Source: Methanolobus sp. WCC4
GTDB lineage: Archaea; Halobacteriota; Methanosarcinia; Methanosarcinales; Methanosarcinaceae
Reading direction: 5' to 3'
Length of the DNA stretch: 64,000 nucleotides
NCBI RefSeq assembly: GCF_038022665.1
Contig: NZ_CP150629.1
Coordinates: 912,480-976,479 of the forward strand
Shown: positions 25,339 to 34,126 of the stretch, in pieces
How the letters are laid out: each line of letters begins with the position of its first letter
Numbering within the stretch: the first letter of the stretch is position 1
The notes under the pieces: generated by a model
Databases searched by the model: none
What the model was told of the DNA's origin: nothing
What the model saw: only the letters and a program-made list of their open reading frames with translations
Position numbers and translations under genes: made by a program

Positions 25339-25670
25339 TTAATCTGGCTCCCGGTTGTTTTACAGAAATTAATTAACTAATATTAGTTTTCAGAATTAAT
25401 ATATCGATCGGAACTAGAAATTGGCTTTATATAATTCTGGAGACAAAAGTACAAGGTATTATTCAAATCACTTATTTCTTCTTGTGGGAAAACGCCGGCT
25501 TTGCCGGACCCTTCGGGCTCATTCCGTATATTCATGACCCACGATAGATAATATCTCGATTCTGCCAGACATGAACAAACTGCTTAACCAACATTTTTAA
25601 TATAATCGCCTGCTTTTCTAAGACTTAAATATATTACATATTATCCAATTTCAAAATCGAGGAACTTACG
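25339..25670. promoter_or_regulatory. Intergenic region with repeat copy and gatCAB promoter
   Basis: This divergent region holds the second 45-bp GC-rich repeat (25494-25538) and, near 25624-25637, the AT-rich box ttaaatatattaca. That box is well placed to drive gatCAB with a short leader. No other gene is supported. Several AT-rich boxes near 25370-25400 could serve the leftward DUF1232 gene. Confidence 0.4.
25494..25538 (+). repeat. Dispersed 45-bp GC-rich repeat, copy 2
   Basis: GCCGGCTTTGCCGGACCCTTCGGG (25494-25517) differs from copy 1 at one position in the core. The middle differs more, and the copies agree again at the terminal ATTCATGAC (25530-25538). Same orientation and same length as copy 1 at 21929-21973. 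Confidence 0.6.
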
Positions 25671-25952
25671 ATGATCACTAAAGAAGAGGTAGAACACGTA
25701 GGCTGGCTCGCACGTATCGAGATCGATGCAAAAGAATCCGATGCGTATGCAGAGAAGCTAAACTCCGTACTGGACTATTTCGGGCAGCTCGATGAGGTCG
25801 ACACCGAAGGCGTAGAGCCAACATACCACGTAGCGGACATTGTGAACGTGTTCAGGAAGGACGAAGTCACAGCATCGATGCCACAGGAAGAAGTGCTCGC
25901 GAACACCGAACACAAGCAGGAAGGAAACTTCAAGGCTCCGAAGATCATGTGA
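25671..25952 (+). CDS. gatC: Asp/Glu-tRNA amidotransferase subunit C
   Basis: The 93-residue GatC subunit, a belt-like chain that stabilises GatA-GatB. Typical features are the N-terminal [17 protein letters not shown] helix, the [25 protein letters not shown] core and the C-terminal [26 protein letters not shown]. It is the first gene of gatCAB. The complex converts Asp-tRNA(Asn) and/or Glu-tRNA(Gln) to the amide forms with glutamine-derived ammonia. The start follows GAGGAA, 8 bases upstream. Confidence 0.95.
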   Translation: MITKEEVEHVGWLARIEIDAKESDAYAEKLNSVLDYFGQLDEVDTEGVEPTYHVADIVNVFRKDEVTASMPQEEVLANTEHKQEGNFKAPKIM

Positions 25953-25962
25953 GGTGTGCAGA

Positions 25963-27390
25963 ATGGCAGCATGGACAGACATTTCAGGCATCAGGCAGAG
26001 AATTGCAGACTCTTCAGCAGAAGAGGTCACAGCATCTTATATTGAGACCATCGGCAAGAGTAAGATAAACGGATTCACCACAGTCTCAGAAGAGGCTATC
26101 AACGCAGCTCGTGAGATAGATGCGAACGGTCACGAAGGACCACTTGCAGGTGTACCTATCGCGATCAAGGAGAACATTTCCACAAAGGGACTCTCCACAA
26201 CCTGCTCATCAAAGATACTTCAGGGATATGTGCCACCATACGATGCACACGTCATCGAGAAGTTGAAGGAAGCAGGCGCAGTCATCATAGGAAAGACCAA
26301 CATGGACGAGTTTGCCATGGGAACTTCCACCGAATCAAGCTACTACGGACCAACATTCAATCCATGGGATATGGACAGGGTTCCCGGAGGCTCTTCCGGT
26401 GGCAGTGCAGCAGTGGTTGCAGCAGGTGAGGTACCTGTATCACTTGGTTCTGATACCGGTGGATCGGTCAGGTGTCCGGCAGCATACTGTGGTGTGGTGG
26501 GACTCAAGCCAACCTACGGATGTATCTCAAGGTACGGACTCATCTCCTACGCTAACTCACTGGAGCAGATAGGTCCTCTTTCAACCAGCGTTGCAGACAT
26601 CGCGACCATCATGGATGTTGTAGCAGGCTACGACAACAGGGACAGCACATCCATCAACAGGGAGAACACTTACAGCGATGCCCTGAAAGATGATGTGAAC
26701 GGACTGAAGATTGGTGTACCTGAAGAGTACTTCGGAGAGGGCATCGATGAGAACGTCGAGAAGGCAGTGTGGGATTCCATCGCAAAGTTCGAGGACATGG
26801 GAGCAACCTACGAGAAGGTATCCATGCCACACACAAAATATGCCCTTGCATCATATTACATTATAGCCATGAGCGAGGCATCATCCAACCTTGCACGTTT
26901 TGACGGTACAAGATACGGATACCGCGTGGAAGGTGACAACTGGCACGTCATGGCATCAAAGACCCGTGCAGAAGGCTTCGGCGATGAGGTCAAGCGCAGG
27001 ATATTGCTCGGAACCTACGCACTCTCGGCAGGTTACCACGACAAGTACTATCTTAAAGCACTCAAGGTAAGGACACTTGTGAAGCAGGACTTCGATAAGG
27101 CTCTGTCTAATGTTGACGTGCTTATGGCACCAACAATGCCTGCACCGGCATTCAAGATCGGTGAGAAGATAGATGACCCGCTTTCACTGTACCTTGCGGA
27201 TGTCAACACAGTACCTATCAACCTTGCAGGTGTGCCATCCATCTCGGTTCCATGCGGACTTGCAGACGGAATGCCTGTGGGACTCCAGATAATAGGTAAG
27301 CACTTCGATGAGAATGCCATCATCAGGGCTGCTTACAGCTTCGAACAGAATACCGATCACAACAAGGCCAGACCTCCGGAGGTGGAATAA
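25963..27390 (+). CDS. gatA: Asp/Glu-tRNA amidotransferase subunit A
   Basis: Amidase-signature glutaminase subunit of 475 residues. The Ser-cisSer-Lys triad is visible: Lys in [11 protein letters not shown], and the Ser residues in [14 protein letters not shown] and [18 protein letters not shown]. It releases ammonia that tunnels to GatB. The start at 25963 is chosen for GAGGTG seven bases upstream, although an in-frame ATG exists at 25954. Its TAA stop shares one base with the gatB ATG, so translation is coupled. In archaea GatCAB usually serves Asn-tRNA formation, because Gln-tRNA is made by GatDE. Confidence 0.96.
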   Translation: MAAWTDISGIRQRIADSSAEEVTASYIETIGKSKINGFTTVSEEAINAAREIDANGHEGPLAGVPIAIKENISTKGLSTTCSSKILQGYVPPYDAHVIEKLKEAGAVIIGKTNMDEFAMGTSTESSYYGPTFNPWDMDRVPGGSSGGSAAVVAAGEVPVSLGSDTGGSVRCPAAYCGVVGLKPTYGCISRYGLISYANSLEQIGPLSTSVADIATIMDVVAGYDNRDSTSINRENTYSDALKDDVNGLKIGVPEEYFGEGIDENVEKAVWDSIAKFEDMGATYEKVSMPHTKYALASYYIIAMSEASSNLARFDGTRYGYRVEGDNWHVMASKTRAEGFGDEVKRRILLGTYALSAGYHDKYYLKALKVRTLVKQDFDKALSNVDVLMAPTMPAPAFKIGEKIDDPLSLYLADVNTVPINLAGVPSISVPCGLADGMPVGLQIIGKHFDENAIIRAAYSFEQNTDHNKARPPEVE

Positions 27391-28811
27391 TGGTATACGA
27401 GAACCCTGACGGAGTAAGGATCGGACTTGAGGTCCACGTCCAGCTCAACAAGCTCAACACAAAGCTGTTCTGTGGCTGTTCCACAGAATACCACGATTCC
27501 GAACCTAACACCCACGTATGTCCGGTATGTCTCGGACTTCCTGGATCACTGCCGGTTATCAACGAGAAGGCAGTGGAATATGCCATAAAGATAGGTCTTG
27601 CACTAAACTGCAGTATCGTGGAGCAGACCCAGTTCCACAGAAAGAACTACTACTACCCTGACCTTCCAAAGGGATTCCAGACGACCCAGTACGACTTCCC
27701 TATCGCAGGTGAAGGAAGGATCATCATCGAAGGTGAGGACGGGGAACATGTGGTAGGTATCACCCGTGCCCACATGGAAGAGGACCCCGGAAGGCTCCAG
27801 CACATGGGAAGCATTGACAGGTCCAAGGGTACACTGATTAACTACAACCGTTCAGGTATGACACTTATCGAGATCGTCAGTGAGCCGGACATGAGAAGCC
27901 CGAAGGAGGCAAGACGCTACCTTGACAAACTCAGGAGCATCCTCGACTACCTTGACGTATTCGACGGTGACCTTGAGGGTGCAATGAGGGTGGATGCCAA
28001 CGTTTCCGTACACTGGGGAGAACGTGTCGAGGTCAAGAACATCTCATCCTTCAAGGGTGCTGAGAGGGCTCTTCTCTACGAGATAATGAGGCAGAAGAAC
28101 CACATCAGACGTGGTGGCGAGATCGTACTGGAAACAAGGCACTTCGATGAGGCAAGAGGTGTGACAATTTCCATGCGTACCAAGGAAGAAGAACACGATT
28201 ACCGCTACTTCCCTGAGCCTGACCTCGTACCACTGAGAGTTGCCGACCGTGTACCAAAGGTGCGTGAGACACTTCCTGAACTTCCTGATGCAAAGAGGGA
28301 GCGCTTCATGGAGCAGTACGGTCTTGGCGAGACCCATGCAAGGGCACTCACCACTGAGATAAAGGTGGCCAACTTCTTCGAAGAGGTAGCAGCAAAGGTC
28401 GACCCGAAGGATGCGGCTGTCTGGGTATCTGATATCCTCAAGGGTGAGCTCAACTACCGTGAACTCAGCATCGATGCGTTCACAGTAGAGGACATCGTCG
28501 CTGTTGTCGAACTCGTGACAGCTAACAAGATCACTGAAAAGAGTGCTGTTGAGATCATACGCACAGTCCTTGATGACGGCGGCAAGCCACAGGAGATCGT
28601 CGAAGCGAAAGGTCTTCTCAAGGTAGAGGACGATATCGTTGCAACAGCAGTGGATGAGGCGATTGCCGAGAACCCTGAGGCTGTAGCAGACTACCTTGGT
28701 GGAAAGGAAAAATCCCTGAACTTCCTTGTAGGTAAGGTCATGCAGAAGACAAAGGGCCGTGCTGATGCAAGAGAGGCAAGGGAAAAAGTGCTTGCGAAAT
28801 TGAACGAGTGA
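27390..28811 (+). CDS. gatB: Asp/Glu-tRNA amidotransferase subunit B
   Basis: The 473-residue GatB subunit, binding the misacylated tRNA and performing ATP-dependent transamidation. Hallmarks are GLEVHVQLNTKLFCGC-like segment KLNTKLFCGCSTEY, the zinc cysteines there and in HVCPVCLGLPG, KNYYYPDLPKGFQTTQYD, EEDPGRL and YNRSGMTLIEIVSEPD. The C-terminal YqeY-like tRNA-binding tail (about 330-473) ends GKVMQKTKGRADAREAREKV. It is last in the operon, followed by a hairpin terminator. Confidence 0.96.
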   Translation: MVYENPDGVRIGLEVHVQLNKLNTKLFCGCSTEYHDSEPNTHVCPVCLGLPGSLPVINEKAVEYAIKIGLALNCSIVEQTQFHRKNYYYPDLPKGFQTTQYDFPIAGEGRIIIEGEDGEHVVGITRAHMEEDPGRLQHMGSIDRSKGTLINYNRSGMTLIEIVSEPDMRSPKEARRYLDKLRSILDYLDVFDGDLEGAMRVDANVSVHWGERVEVKNISSFKGAERALLYEIMRQKNHIRRGGEIVLETRHFDEARGVTISMRTKEEEHDYRYFPEPDLVPLRVADRVPKVRETLPELPDAKRERFMEQYGLGETHARALTTEIKVANFFEEVAAKVDPKDAAVWVSDILKGELNYRELSIDAFTVEDIVAVVELVTANKITEKSAVEIIRTVLDDGGKPQEIVEAKGLLKVEDDIVATAVDEAIAENPEAVADYLGGKEKSLNFLVGKVMQKTKGRADAREAREKVLAKLNE

Positions 28812-28828
28812 ATTTGAAACTAAAAAAG

Positions 28829-28848
28829 AATGGGGTTATTACCCCATT
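28829..28848 (+). terminator. Terminator after gatCAB
   Basis: AATGGGGT (28829-28836) pairs with ACCCCATT (28841-28848) around TATT. T-runs follow at 28856-28870, an unusually bacterial-looking terminator for an archaeon. Confidence 0.7.
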
Positions 28849-28925
28849 TACAACCTTTTTTCTTTTTTTTGACTAAAACCCACTTATAAGTGGCTCATTA
28901 TTGGTAAGCACCTGATACTATCTAT

Positions 28926-29597
28926 CTAAAGGTGATGTTCATCTACATTCGCAAGGAATGCCTCGCCACGTACTGTGATAACATAAGTCGTATCATCTTC
29001 TTTCTCGATGTATAGCGTATCCTCAAGCATATCGAGATTCAGCTTGGCCTGTACATCATTAAGGTCGAACTTTTCCTTGACCTCATCATAGGTCATCTTC
29101 CCTTCGCCCATAGCTTCAAGCATGTGCCTGCGGACCGGGTTTTGCATGGCTTTCAGACCTGCCCTGTGGTCCTCAGTTGGATTTCTCTTGAGCCTACCCT
29201 CTTTCTTCATCTTCTCGTACCATTCATCCCTTCTTTTCTTCAGGTCGTCCATAGATTCGTCCTTTGATTCAGGTTTGGTTTCAATACTGTCCAGGTAGTC
29301 TTCGCCGCGTGGTGTGATGACGTAGGTATTCTCATCCTCTTTTTCAACGTACAGTGTATCCTCGAGCATTCCAAGATGAAGCTTCAGTGGCATGTTGTCA
29401 AGGTTGAACTCGGCCTTCAGTTCGTCGAATGTCATCTTCTTTTCATTCAGGCTTTTGATGATATTCCTTCTGACAGGATTCTGCAGGGTCTTCAGTTTTG
29501 CGTCATGCTCCTCTTTAGGATCCCTCTTGAGCTTGCCCTCTTTTTTAACTCTCTCGTACCATTCCTGTCTTCTTTGTTCCTTATCATCATTTGTCAT
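28926..29597 (-). CDS. Tandem-duplicated winged-helix protein
   Basis: The roughly 223-residue protein consists of two copies of one ~110-residue unit. Each has a basic start (QEWYERVKKEGKLKRDPKEE and DEWYEKMKKEGRLKRNPTED). A winged helix-turn-helix of ArsR type follows (LQNPVRRNIIKSLNEKKMT and MQNPVRRHMLEAMGEGKMT), then a wing (LEDTLYVEKEDENTYVITPR and LEDTLYIEKEDDTTYVITVR). One chain could therefore act like a covalent dimer on DNA. The ligand and targets are unknown. The start is chosen at 29597; an ATG three codons earlier (29606) is possible. It is divergent from rpl40e. Confidence 0.8.
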   Translation of the reverse strand: MTNDDKEQRRQEWYERVKKEGKLKRDPKEEHDAKLKTLQNPVRRNIIKSLNEKKMTFDELKAEFNLDNMPLKLHLGMLEDTLYVEKEDENTYVITPRGEDYLDSIETKPESKDESMDDLKKRRDEWYEKMKKEGRLKRNPTEDHRAGLKAMQNPVRRHMLEAMGEGKMTYDEVKEKFDLNDVQAKLNLDMLEDTLYIEKEDDTTYVITVRGEAFLANVDEHHL

Positions 29598-29817
29598 ACC
29601 AATCATTCATTATTAATGATGATATTTCATAAATAGTTATTCCTGAGAATGGATATTCCGGCAGCAATATTTATACCCTGAAAGGTCGTGTCAGGACTAT
29701 CTGATGGGGCAGGAAAACTGGCATGAATTTGCCAAAACAATTATATGTTTTGAGCATCATGTAAGCAGCCTATCATTCTAATTCATATACATATTACAAT
29801 CATTAAGGTGAAAAATA

Positions 29818-29964
29818 ATGGCAAGATTCCCGGAAGCTGAACACAGGATACTGATCAAGAAGATCTGTATGGATTGCAATGCACGCAATGCAGTACGTGC
29901 AACAAGATGCAGGAAATGCGGTAGCAAAGACCTGCGTATGAAATCCAAGGAAACAAGAGGCTGA
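29818..29964 (+). CDS. rpl40e: 50S ribosomal protein L40e
   Basis: A 48-residue ribosomal protein, too short for typical ORF cut-offs. The zinc-ribbon cysteines are intact: C-M-D-C (Cys17, Cys20) and C-R-K-C (Cys31, Cys34). Flanks typical of the archaeal family are present, with [12 protein letters not shown] at the start and RMKSKETRG at the end. The ribosome site AAGGTGA lies upstream of the ATG. It is seven bases before the lipid-synthesis gene and probably co-transcribed with it. Confidence 0.93.
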   Translation: MARFPEAEHRILIKKICMDCNARNAVRATRCRKCGSKDLRMKSKETRG

Positions 29965-29971
29965 TCTTCTT

Positions 29972-30715
29972 ATGCAAGTGGAAGAGTACCTTAACAACAT
30001 TGTTGAAAAAGAGGGTACAGTTCACTTGACACTTATCGACCCGGCATCACAGACACCGGATGAGGCAGCAGAGATTGCTCGCGCTGCAGCAGAAGGTGGG
30101 ACGGATGCTATCATGGTCGGAGGTTCCACTGGAGCCGGAGGAGTGGTCCTTGACCAGACACTCCTTAAGATAAAAGAGAAGACAGATAAGCCTACAATAT
30201 TGTTCCCGGGTAATGCGGCAGGTGTCAGCAGATATGCAGACGCTATTTTCTTCATGAGCCTGCTCAATTCCCGTGATATAAATTTCGTCACCACCAATCA
30301 GGCAATGGGTGCTCCGATCGTTTACAAGAGCGGAATAGAACCCATCTCCATGGGCTACATAATAGTAGAGCCAGGAGGAACCGTTGGATGGGTGGGTGAC
30401 GCAAAGCTCATACCAAAACACAAACCTGAACTTGCAGTGGCATTTGCACTTGCAGGAAAGTACCTTGGTATGCACTACACCTATCTTGAGGCAGGTTCCG
30501 GTGCAGATGCGCCTGTGACCCCTGAGATGATAGGTGCGGTAAAACATGTCCTTGGAGACAACAAACTTATCGTTGGTGGCGGAATACGTGACGGGGAAAC
30601 CGCAAAGCTCTGTGCCATGGCAGGGGCAGATATGATCGTCACAGGAACCGTCCTTGAGGAGAGTTCTAACGTCACTGCAAAGATAGAAGAACTCGTATCA
30701 GCGATAAAGAAGTAA
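29972..30715 (+). CDS. Geranylgeranylglyceryl phosphate synthase
   Basis: A 247-residue TIM-barrel enzyme forming the first ether bond of archaeal membrane lipids, from glycerol-1-phosphate and geranylgeranyl diphosphate. Seen motifs are HLTLIDPASQTPDEA, the phosphate-binding AIMVGGSTGAGG, ILFPGNAAGVSRYADAIFFM, YLEAGSGADAPV and the C-terminal VGGGIRDGETAKLCAMAGAD with IVTGTVLEE. Length and motif order match the archaeal GGGP synthase (PcrB-related) family. Clear marker of an archaeal host. Confidence 0.95.
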   Translation: MQVEEYLNNIVEKEGTVHLTLIDPASQTPDEAAEIARAAAEGGTDAIMVGGSTGAGGVVLDQTLLKIKEKTDKPTILFPGNAAGVSRYADAIFFMSLLNSRDINFVTTNQAMGAPIVYKSGIEPISMGYIIVEPGGTVGWVGDAKLIPKHKPELAVAFALAGKYLGMHYTYLEAGSGADAPVTPEMIGAVKHVLGDNKLIVGGGIRDGETAKLCAMAGADMIVTGTVLEESSNVTAKIEELVSAIKK

Positions 30716-30774
30716 TTGAAGGAACACCTTTTTCCCTTTATTCTTTTCAGACCTGAACCACCCACGGAGGTTTG

Positions 30775-32499
30775 ATGATGCTTGAAGTATGCAATATCGT
30801 AAAAGAGTACGAACTCAATAACGAAAGAAAGAGAGTTCTGGATGATGTAAGCTTCACTGTTGCAGATGGAGAGATACTTGGTATCACCGGTAAGAGTGGC
30901 AGTGGAAAGACCACTATACTTAAGATCCTCAGAGGGATCGAGGACTTTGATTCAGGCTACTTCGAAGTAGATGGCGAAAGGGTAGAACCCGGCGCGGACC
31001 GGGAAAAACTCAAGTTCCTTGTGAACAATAGTGCAATACACCTCCAGCGTAATTTCGGACTCTGGAACGGTCCTGCTGTTGAGAATATTATCCGCAGGCT
31101 CAATTACCTGACCGAGGGTCATGAAGGATTGCCTGAACCTGAAGCCTTCAATTATGATAATCTGCACGAAGAGGCCATGTATTATATGCGCCTTGTAAAA
31201 CTTGAGGAAAAGGCACAGCATTCATCCAATCTGTTAAGCGGAGGCGAGAAACAGAGGCTCGTACTTGCCCGTCAGCTTGCAGCAAAACCACGACTTCTAC
31301 TCCTTGATGAACCGGTAACAATGACAGACCCCGGTACAAAGCAGGAGATGCTCGATGTCATCAAGAACATCAAAAAAGAGCTCAACATTCCTATCATTGT
31401 AGTATCACATCTCCCAGAGATCCACATGTATCTTGCAGACAGGGTGCTCTATCTTGAAGATGGCGCTATCGTAGAGACAGGTGAGGCTGAAAAGGTACTG
31501 AAACACTTCCTGAAGGACATAAAGGAAAAAACCGGTCTGTCCGAAGTCAAAGAGAAGGAACCTGTTATCAAAGTAAGAGGTCTTTCCAATCGTTTTGCAC
31601 TTCTGAGGGTCGGGGAGGTGCTGAAGTTCGAGGACCTTTCACTTGATATCAATAAGGGAGAGATCACTGCACTCATCGGACCATCAGGCTCCGGCAAGAC
31701 CACACTCCTAAAGATGATAGAGGGCCTGAGATATCCAAAGGAAGGAGATATCACTTACCTTCACAATGGTGAGTGGCTGAACATAATCGAGTTCACTCTA
31801 CAGCGCCTGAACCTTCGCAGGAAGATGAGCATCATGCATCAGGAGTTCACCCTTTCTCCGCATTCAACTGTCAGGGAGCAGCTTGCTTTCAAGCTCCGCC
31901 TGAAGGGTGAAGGTTCACTGGAATATGCAAGGGAGAAAGCTGCCGAGATGGGTATCTCGGATGAGAGCCTTGACACGCTTTTCAAGCTGACTGAAGTTGC
32001 CGAAGAGGAGAAGGACAAGTCCCTCAGGGAAATGGGTCTCACGATCGATATCTATTCAAAGCTCTTCCCGGTTATAACAAAGGACACTGTGGATGAACAT
32101 GCAGCAGAGGTATTCGAAGCCCTTGACCTTCCAATGTCCGTGCTGGATAAGACTCCTTATCAGATAAGTGGTGGCGAGCATGTGAGGGCATACATTGCAC
32201 TTGCGCTTGTATCACGTCCTGAGATCCTGATGCTCGACGAGCCTTTCGGGGATCTTGATCCTGTAACACTCAGGGATGTGACAAATTCCCTGAAGAACAT
32301 AAACAGGAAGTTCGGAACTACCATAGTGTTCGTGAGCCATCACACTGATTTTGTGAAAGAGGCTGCACACAGGGCTATCCTTCTGGATTCTGCGAAGATC
32401 GTTATGGACGGGGAACCGGATGAGGTTTGTGACAGGCTCATCGAGATGTCCCATGCAGTATATCTGGAACATGATATCAGTGAACTCGTTGAGAACTGA
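30775..32499 (+). CDS. atwA: Methyl-coenzyme M reductase system component A2 (ATPase)
   Basis: A 574-residue protein with two fused ABC domains and no membrane part, as in AtwA, which supports ATP-dependent reductive activation of methyl-CoM reductase. The first domain has ITGKSGSGKTT, LLSGGEKQRLVLARQL and LLLLDEPVTMTDP. The second has IGPSGSGKTT, the variant signature QISGGEHVRAYIALAL and ILMLDEPFGDLDP. A helical insertion separates the halves of domain 2. The start is placed at the first of two ATGs (30775) four bases after GGAGG; TTG at 30772 is less likely. It identifies the organism as a methanogen or methane-oxidising relative. Confidence 0.93.
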   Translation: MMLEVCNIVKEYELNNERKRVLDDVSFTVADGEILGITGKSGSGKTTILKILRGIEDFDSGYFEVDGERVEPGADREKLKFLVNNSAIHLQRNFGLWNGPAVENIIRRLNYLTEGHEGLPEPEAFNYDNLHEEAMYYMRLVKLEEKAQHSSNLLSGGEKQRLVLARQLAAKPRLLLLDEPVTMTDPGTKQEMLDVIKNIKKELNIPIIVVSHLPEIHMYLADRVLYLEDGAIVETGEAEKVLKHFLKDIKEKTGLSEVKEKEPVIKVRGLSNRFALLRVGEVLKFEDLSLDINKGEITALIGPSGSGKTTLLKMIEGLRYPKEGDITYLHNGEWLNIIEFTLQRLNLRRKMSIMHQEFTLSPHSTVREQLAFKLRLKGEGSLEYAREKAAEMGISDESLDTLFKLTEVAEEEKDKSLREMGLTIDIYSKLFPVITKDTVDEHAAEVFEALDLPMSVLDKTPYQISGGEHVRAYIALALVSRPEILMLDEPFGDLDPVTLRDVTNSLKNINRKFGTTIVFVSHHTDFVKEAAHRAILLDSAKIVMDGEPDEVCDRLIEMSHAVYLEHDISELVEN

Positions 32500-32648
32500 G
32501 TATCATTCCTTTTTTGGATAACCTGTTATTGTTAGCTTTTAAATACCCATTTTCGTTCTTTGATAACCCTTAGCTTGCGGCATCGACTGATCGGTCCATA
32601 ATAAGATATTTATCATAACACCTGCTAACTTATCATTGGAGGTTTAAT

Positions 32649-32990
32649 ATGAAAGATGCTAATGATATCGCAGAGATCATGAAAAAGGTAGGTCTTTTTG
32701 GAATCGGTCTGTGGGCACTTACAGAAGAGAAGATCCAGGACATTGCAGATGACCTTATCGAGAACGGGGAGATGAAGAAGGAAGAGGGTAAGCAATTCGT
32801 TCGTGACGTGGTCGAGGAGCAGAAGAAACAGAAGGAAGATATGGAGAAGAAGATATCCTCCAAGGTCCAGGAAACCATCAGCAAGGCGGATGTCGCAACA
32901 AAGGATGAGGTCAGTGAGCTCAAGGATATCATCAAGAGCCTCGAAGCTAAGATCGATAAGCTCACAGGTTCAGAAGAAGATAATGAGTGA
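32649..32990 (+). CDS. Phasin-like coiled-coil protein
   Basis: A 113-residue helical protein. A hydrophobic N-terminal segment (KKVGLFGIGLWALTEEKIQD) is followed by IENGEMKKEEGKQFVRDVVE and a long charged coiled coil ending in SLEAKIDKLTG. This resembles the phasin/PhaF-like family (polyhydroxyalkanoate granule regulators), whose members in non-PHA organisms have no known role. No PHA synthase is seen here. TATA-like sequence near 32610 and a GGAGGT ribosome site support expression. A UbiB-type kinase lies downstream, a pairing seen elsewhere but of unknown meaning. Confidence 0.65.
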   Translation: MKDANDIAEIMKKVGLFGIGLWALTEEKIQDIADDLIENGEMKKEEGKQFVRDVVEEQKKQKEDMEKKISSKVQETISKADVATKDEVSELKDIIKSLEAKIDKLTGSEEDNE

Positions 32991-33088
32991 TAAACACTTT
33001 TAGAGAACCAGTCCGGAGGTTTTATCTTTAGCAAAAATACTAACCTCTTTCTGAGTTTTTCCAAAATAATCTACTCCATTTTTTTTGA

Positions 33089-33635
33089 ACAGGAAGAAGC
33101 AGATCCTGATACTAAGCTTGACGAATGGACCATTCTTCCTGAACAACCCAGGGTAGGGGATGTACTGGATATAAAAGGACAGACGAATCCCCGGGAGAAA
33201 ATAGGGATGAGTGTTTCATTCACTGTGAATGTCCCTGTTATAGATAATGAGTACAGTTATGTTTTCGAGGATATCAATATACCAGGTGGAAGTAACAGTT
33301 TTCAGGTCAGGTCACAAATGGTGGATGACCTTCATTTTGTAGTTCGAATGTTCGTCGATTTCAGGCGAAGCTTTGATGCTTCAGATGGAGTGGCCGAATT
33401 CTTTGAAAAGAATGTACCAGCGGGTAATTATGAGATTGCCATTGAGGGAACTGCCAGGGAAGGGGAAGAATCGGTCAGACTTGACTTTGTTGCAGGTCAG
33501 ACCATTCGTGCAGATGGAGAGGGTAACTTTCATCATGAATATGATACCAGTTCCCTTCCGGAAGGAAGTTTCACTGTGAAGATAGGTGATGTTGAAAAAG
33601 TGATCCAGCTATTGCCTTCGAATTCCGGGAATTAG
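33089..33635 (+). pseudogene. 5'-truncated exported-domain gene remnant
   Basis: An ATG exists at 33207 (142 codons), but the same frame reads upstream to about 33089 as convincing protein (ADPDTKLDEWTILPEQPRVG, then DVLDIKGQTNPREKI) with no ATG, GTG or TTG. Before 33089 the frame turns into AT-rich non-coding-like sequence (FLSFSKIIYSIFF). The beta-sandwich domain (VRLDFVAGQTIRADGEG, YDTSSLPEGSFTVKIG) resembles repeats of methanogen surface proteins. The signal peptide and start are missing, so this looks like the tail of a larger exported protein left by deletion. If 33207 is used, a domain with its first strand missing would be made in the cytoplasm. Confidence 0.6.
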
Positions 33636-33657
33636 AAAAAGAAAGGATTAAAGGGAA

Positions 33658-33927
33658 TCACATTCCCTTTGAAACCATTAGTTTAATAAAATCTGTGGAT
33701 TCCATTACCGGTACACTGTCTATTATGCATATGTCCGACCATGGCAGATTGAATTCAGCATATGCTTCTGCACTGTCTGCTTCATAAAGGATGAAATATC
33801 TTCCTCCGTTGAGGTCGACCCATTGGTTTATGACGTTTATACCTGCAGGTGGTTTCAATTTCTTGAAATGCTCTATTACCTTTTCACTATCCCTTGGCTC
33901 CCACGAACTAATATCAAAAAATAACAT
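33658..33927 (-). CDS. DUF3303-like small protein
   Basis: An 89-residue alpha-beta protein. The pattern matches the DUF3303 family: an N-terminal strand MLFFDISSWEPRDSEKVIEH, then KPPAGINVINQWVDLNGGRYFILYEADS and LPWSDICIIDSVPVMEST. The ferredoxin-like fold of this group is often dimeric; its function is unknown. The start is preceded by AGGAG (GGAAAAGGAGTGAG), a good ribosome site. It is transcribed divergently from the UbiB-like kinase. Confidence 0.75.
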   Translation of the reverse strand: MLFFDISSWEPRDSEKVIEHFKKLKPPAGINVINQWVDLNGGRYFILYEADSAEAYAEFNLPWSDICIIDSVPVMESTDFIKLMVSKGM

Positions 33928-34126
33928 ATTTTCTCACTCCTTTTCCTGTTATTCTCCAGATTTCTTCCAGGTGGATCCTGGACACTAATATTTTGGATAA
34001 TGAACTTATATAACTGTTACTCTATTCTCGTATTTATTCCCAGAATTGAATATCGACGATAATTTAATAATAAAGACGGTCCTAAATTAATACATCTAAA
34101 AAAAGATTAAAGTACAAAGGACCATC

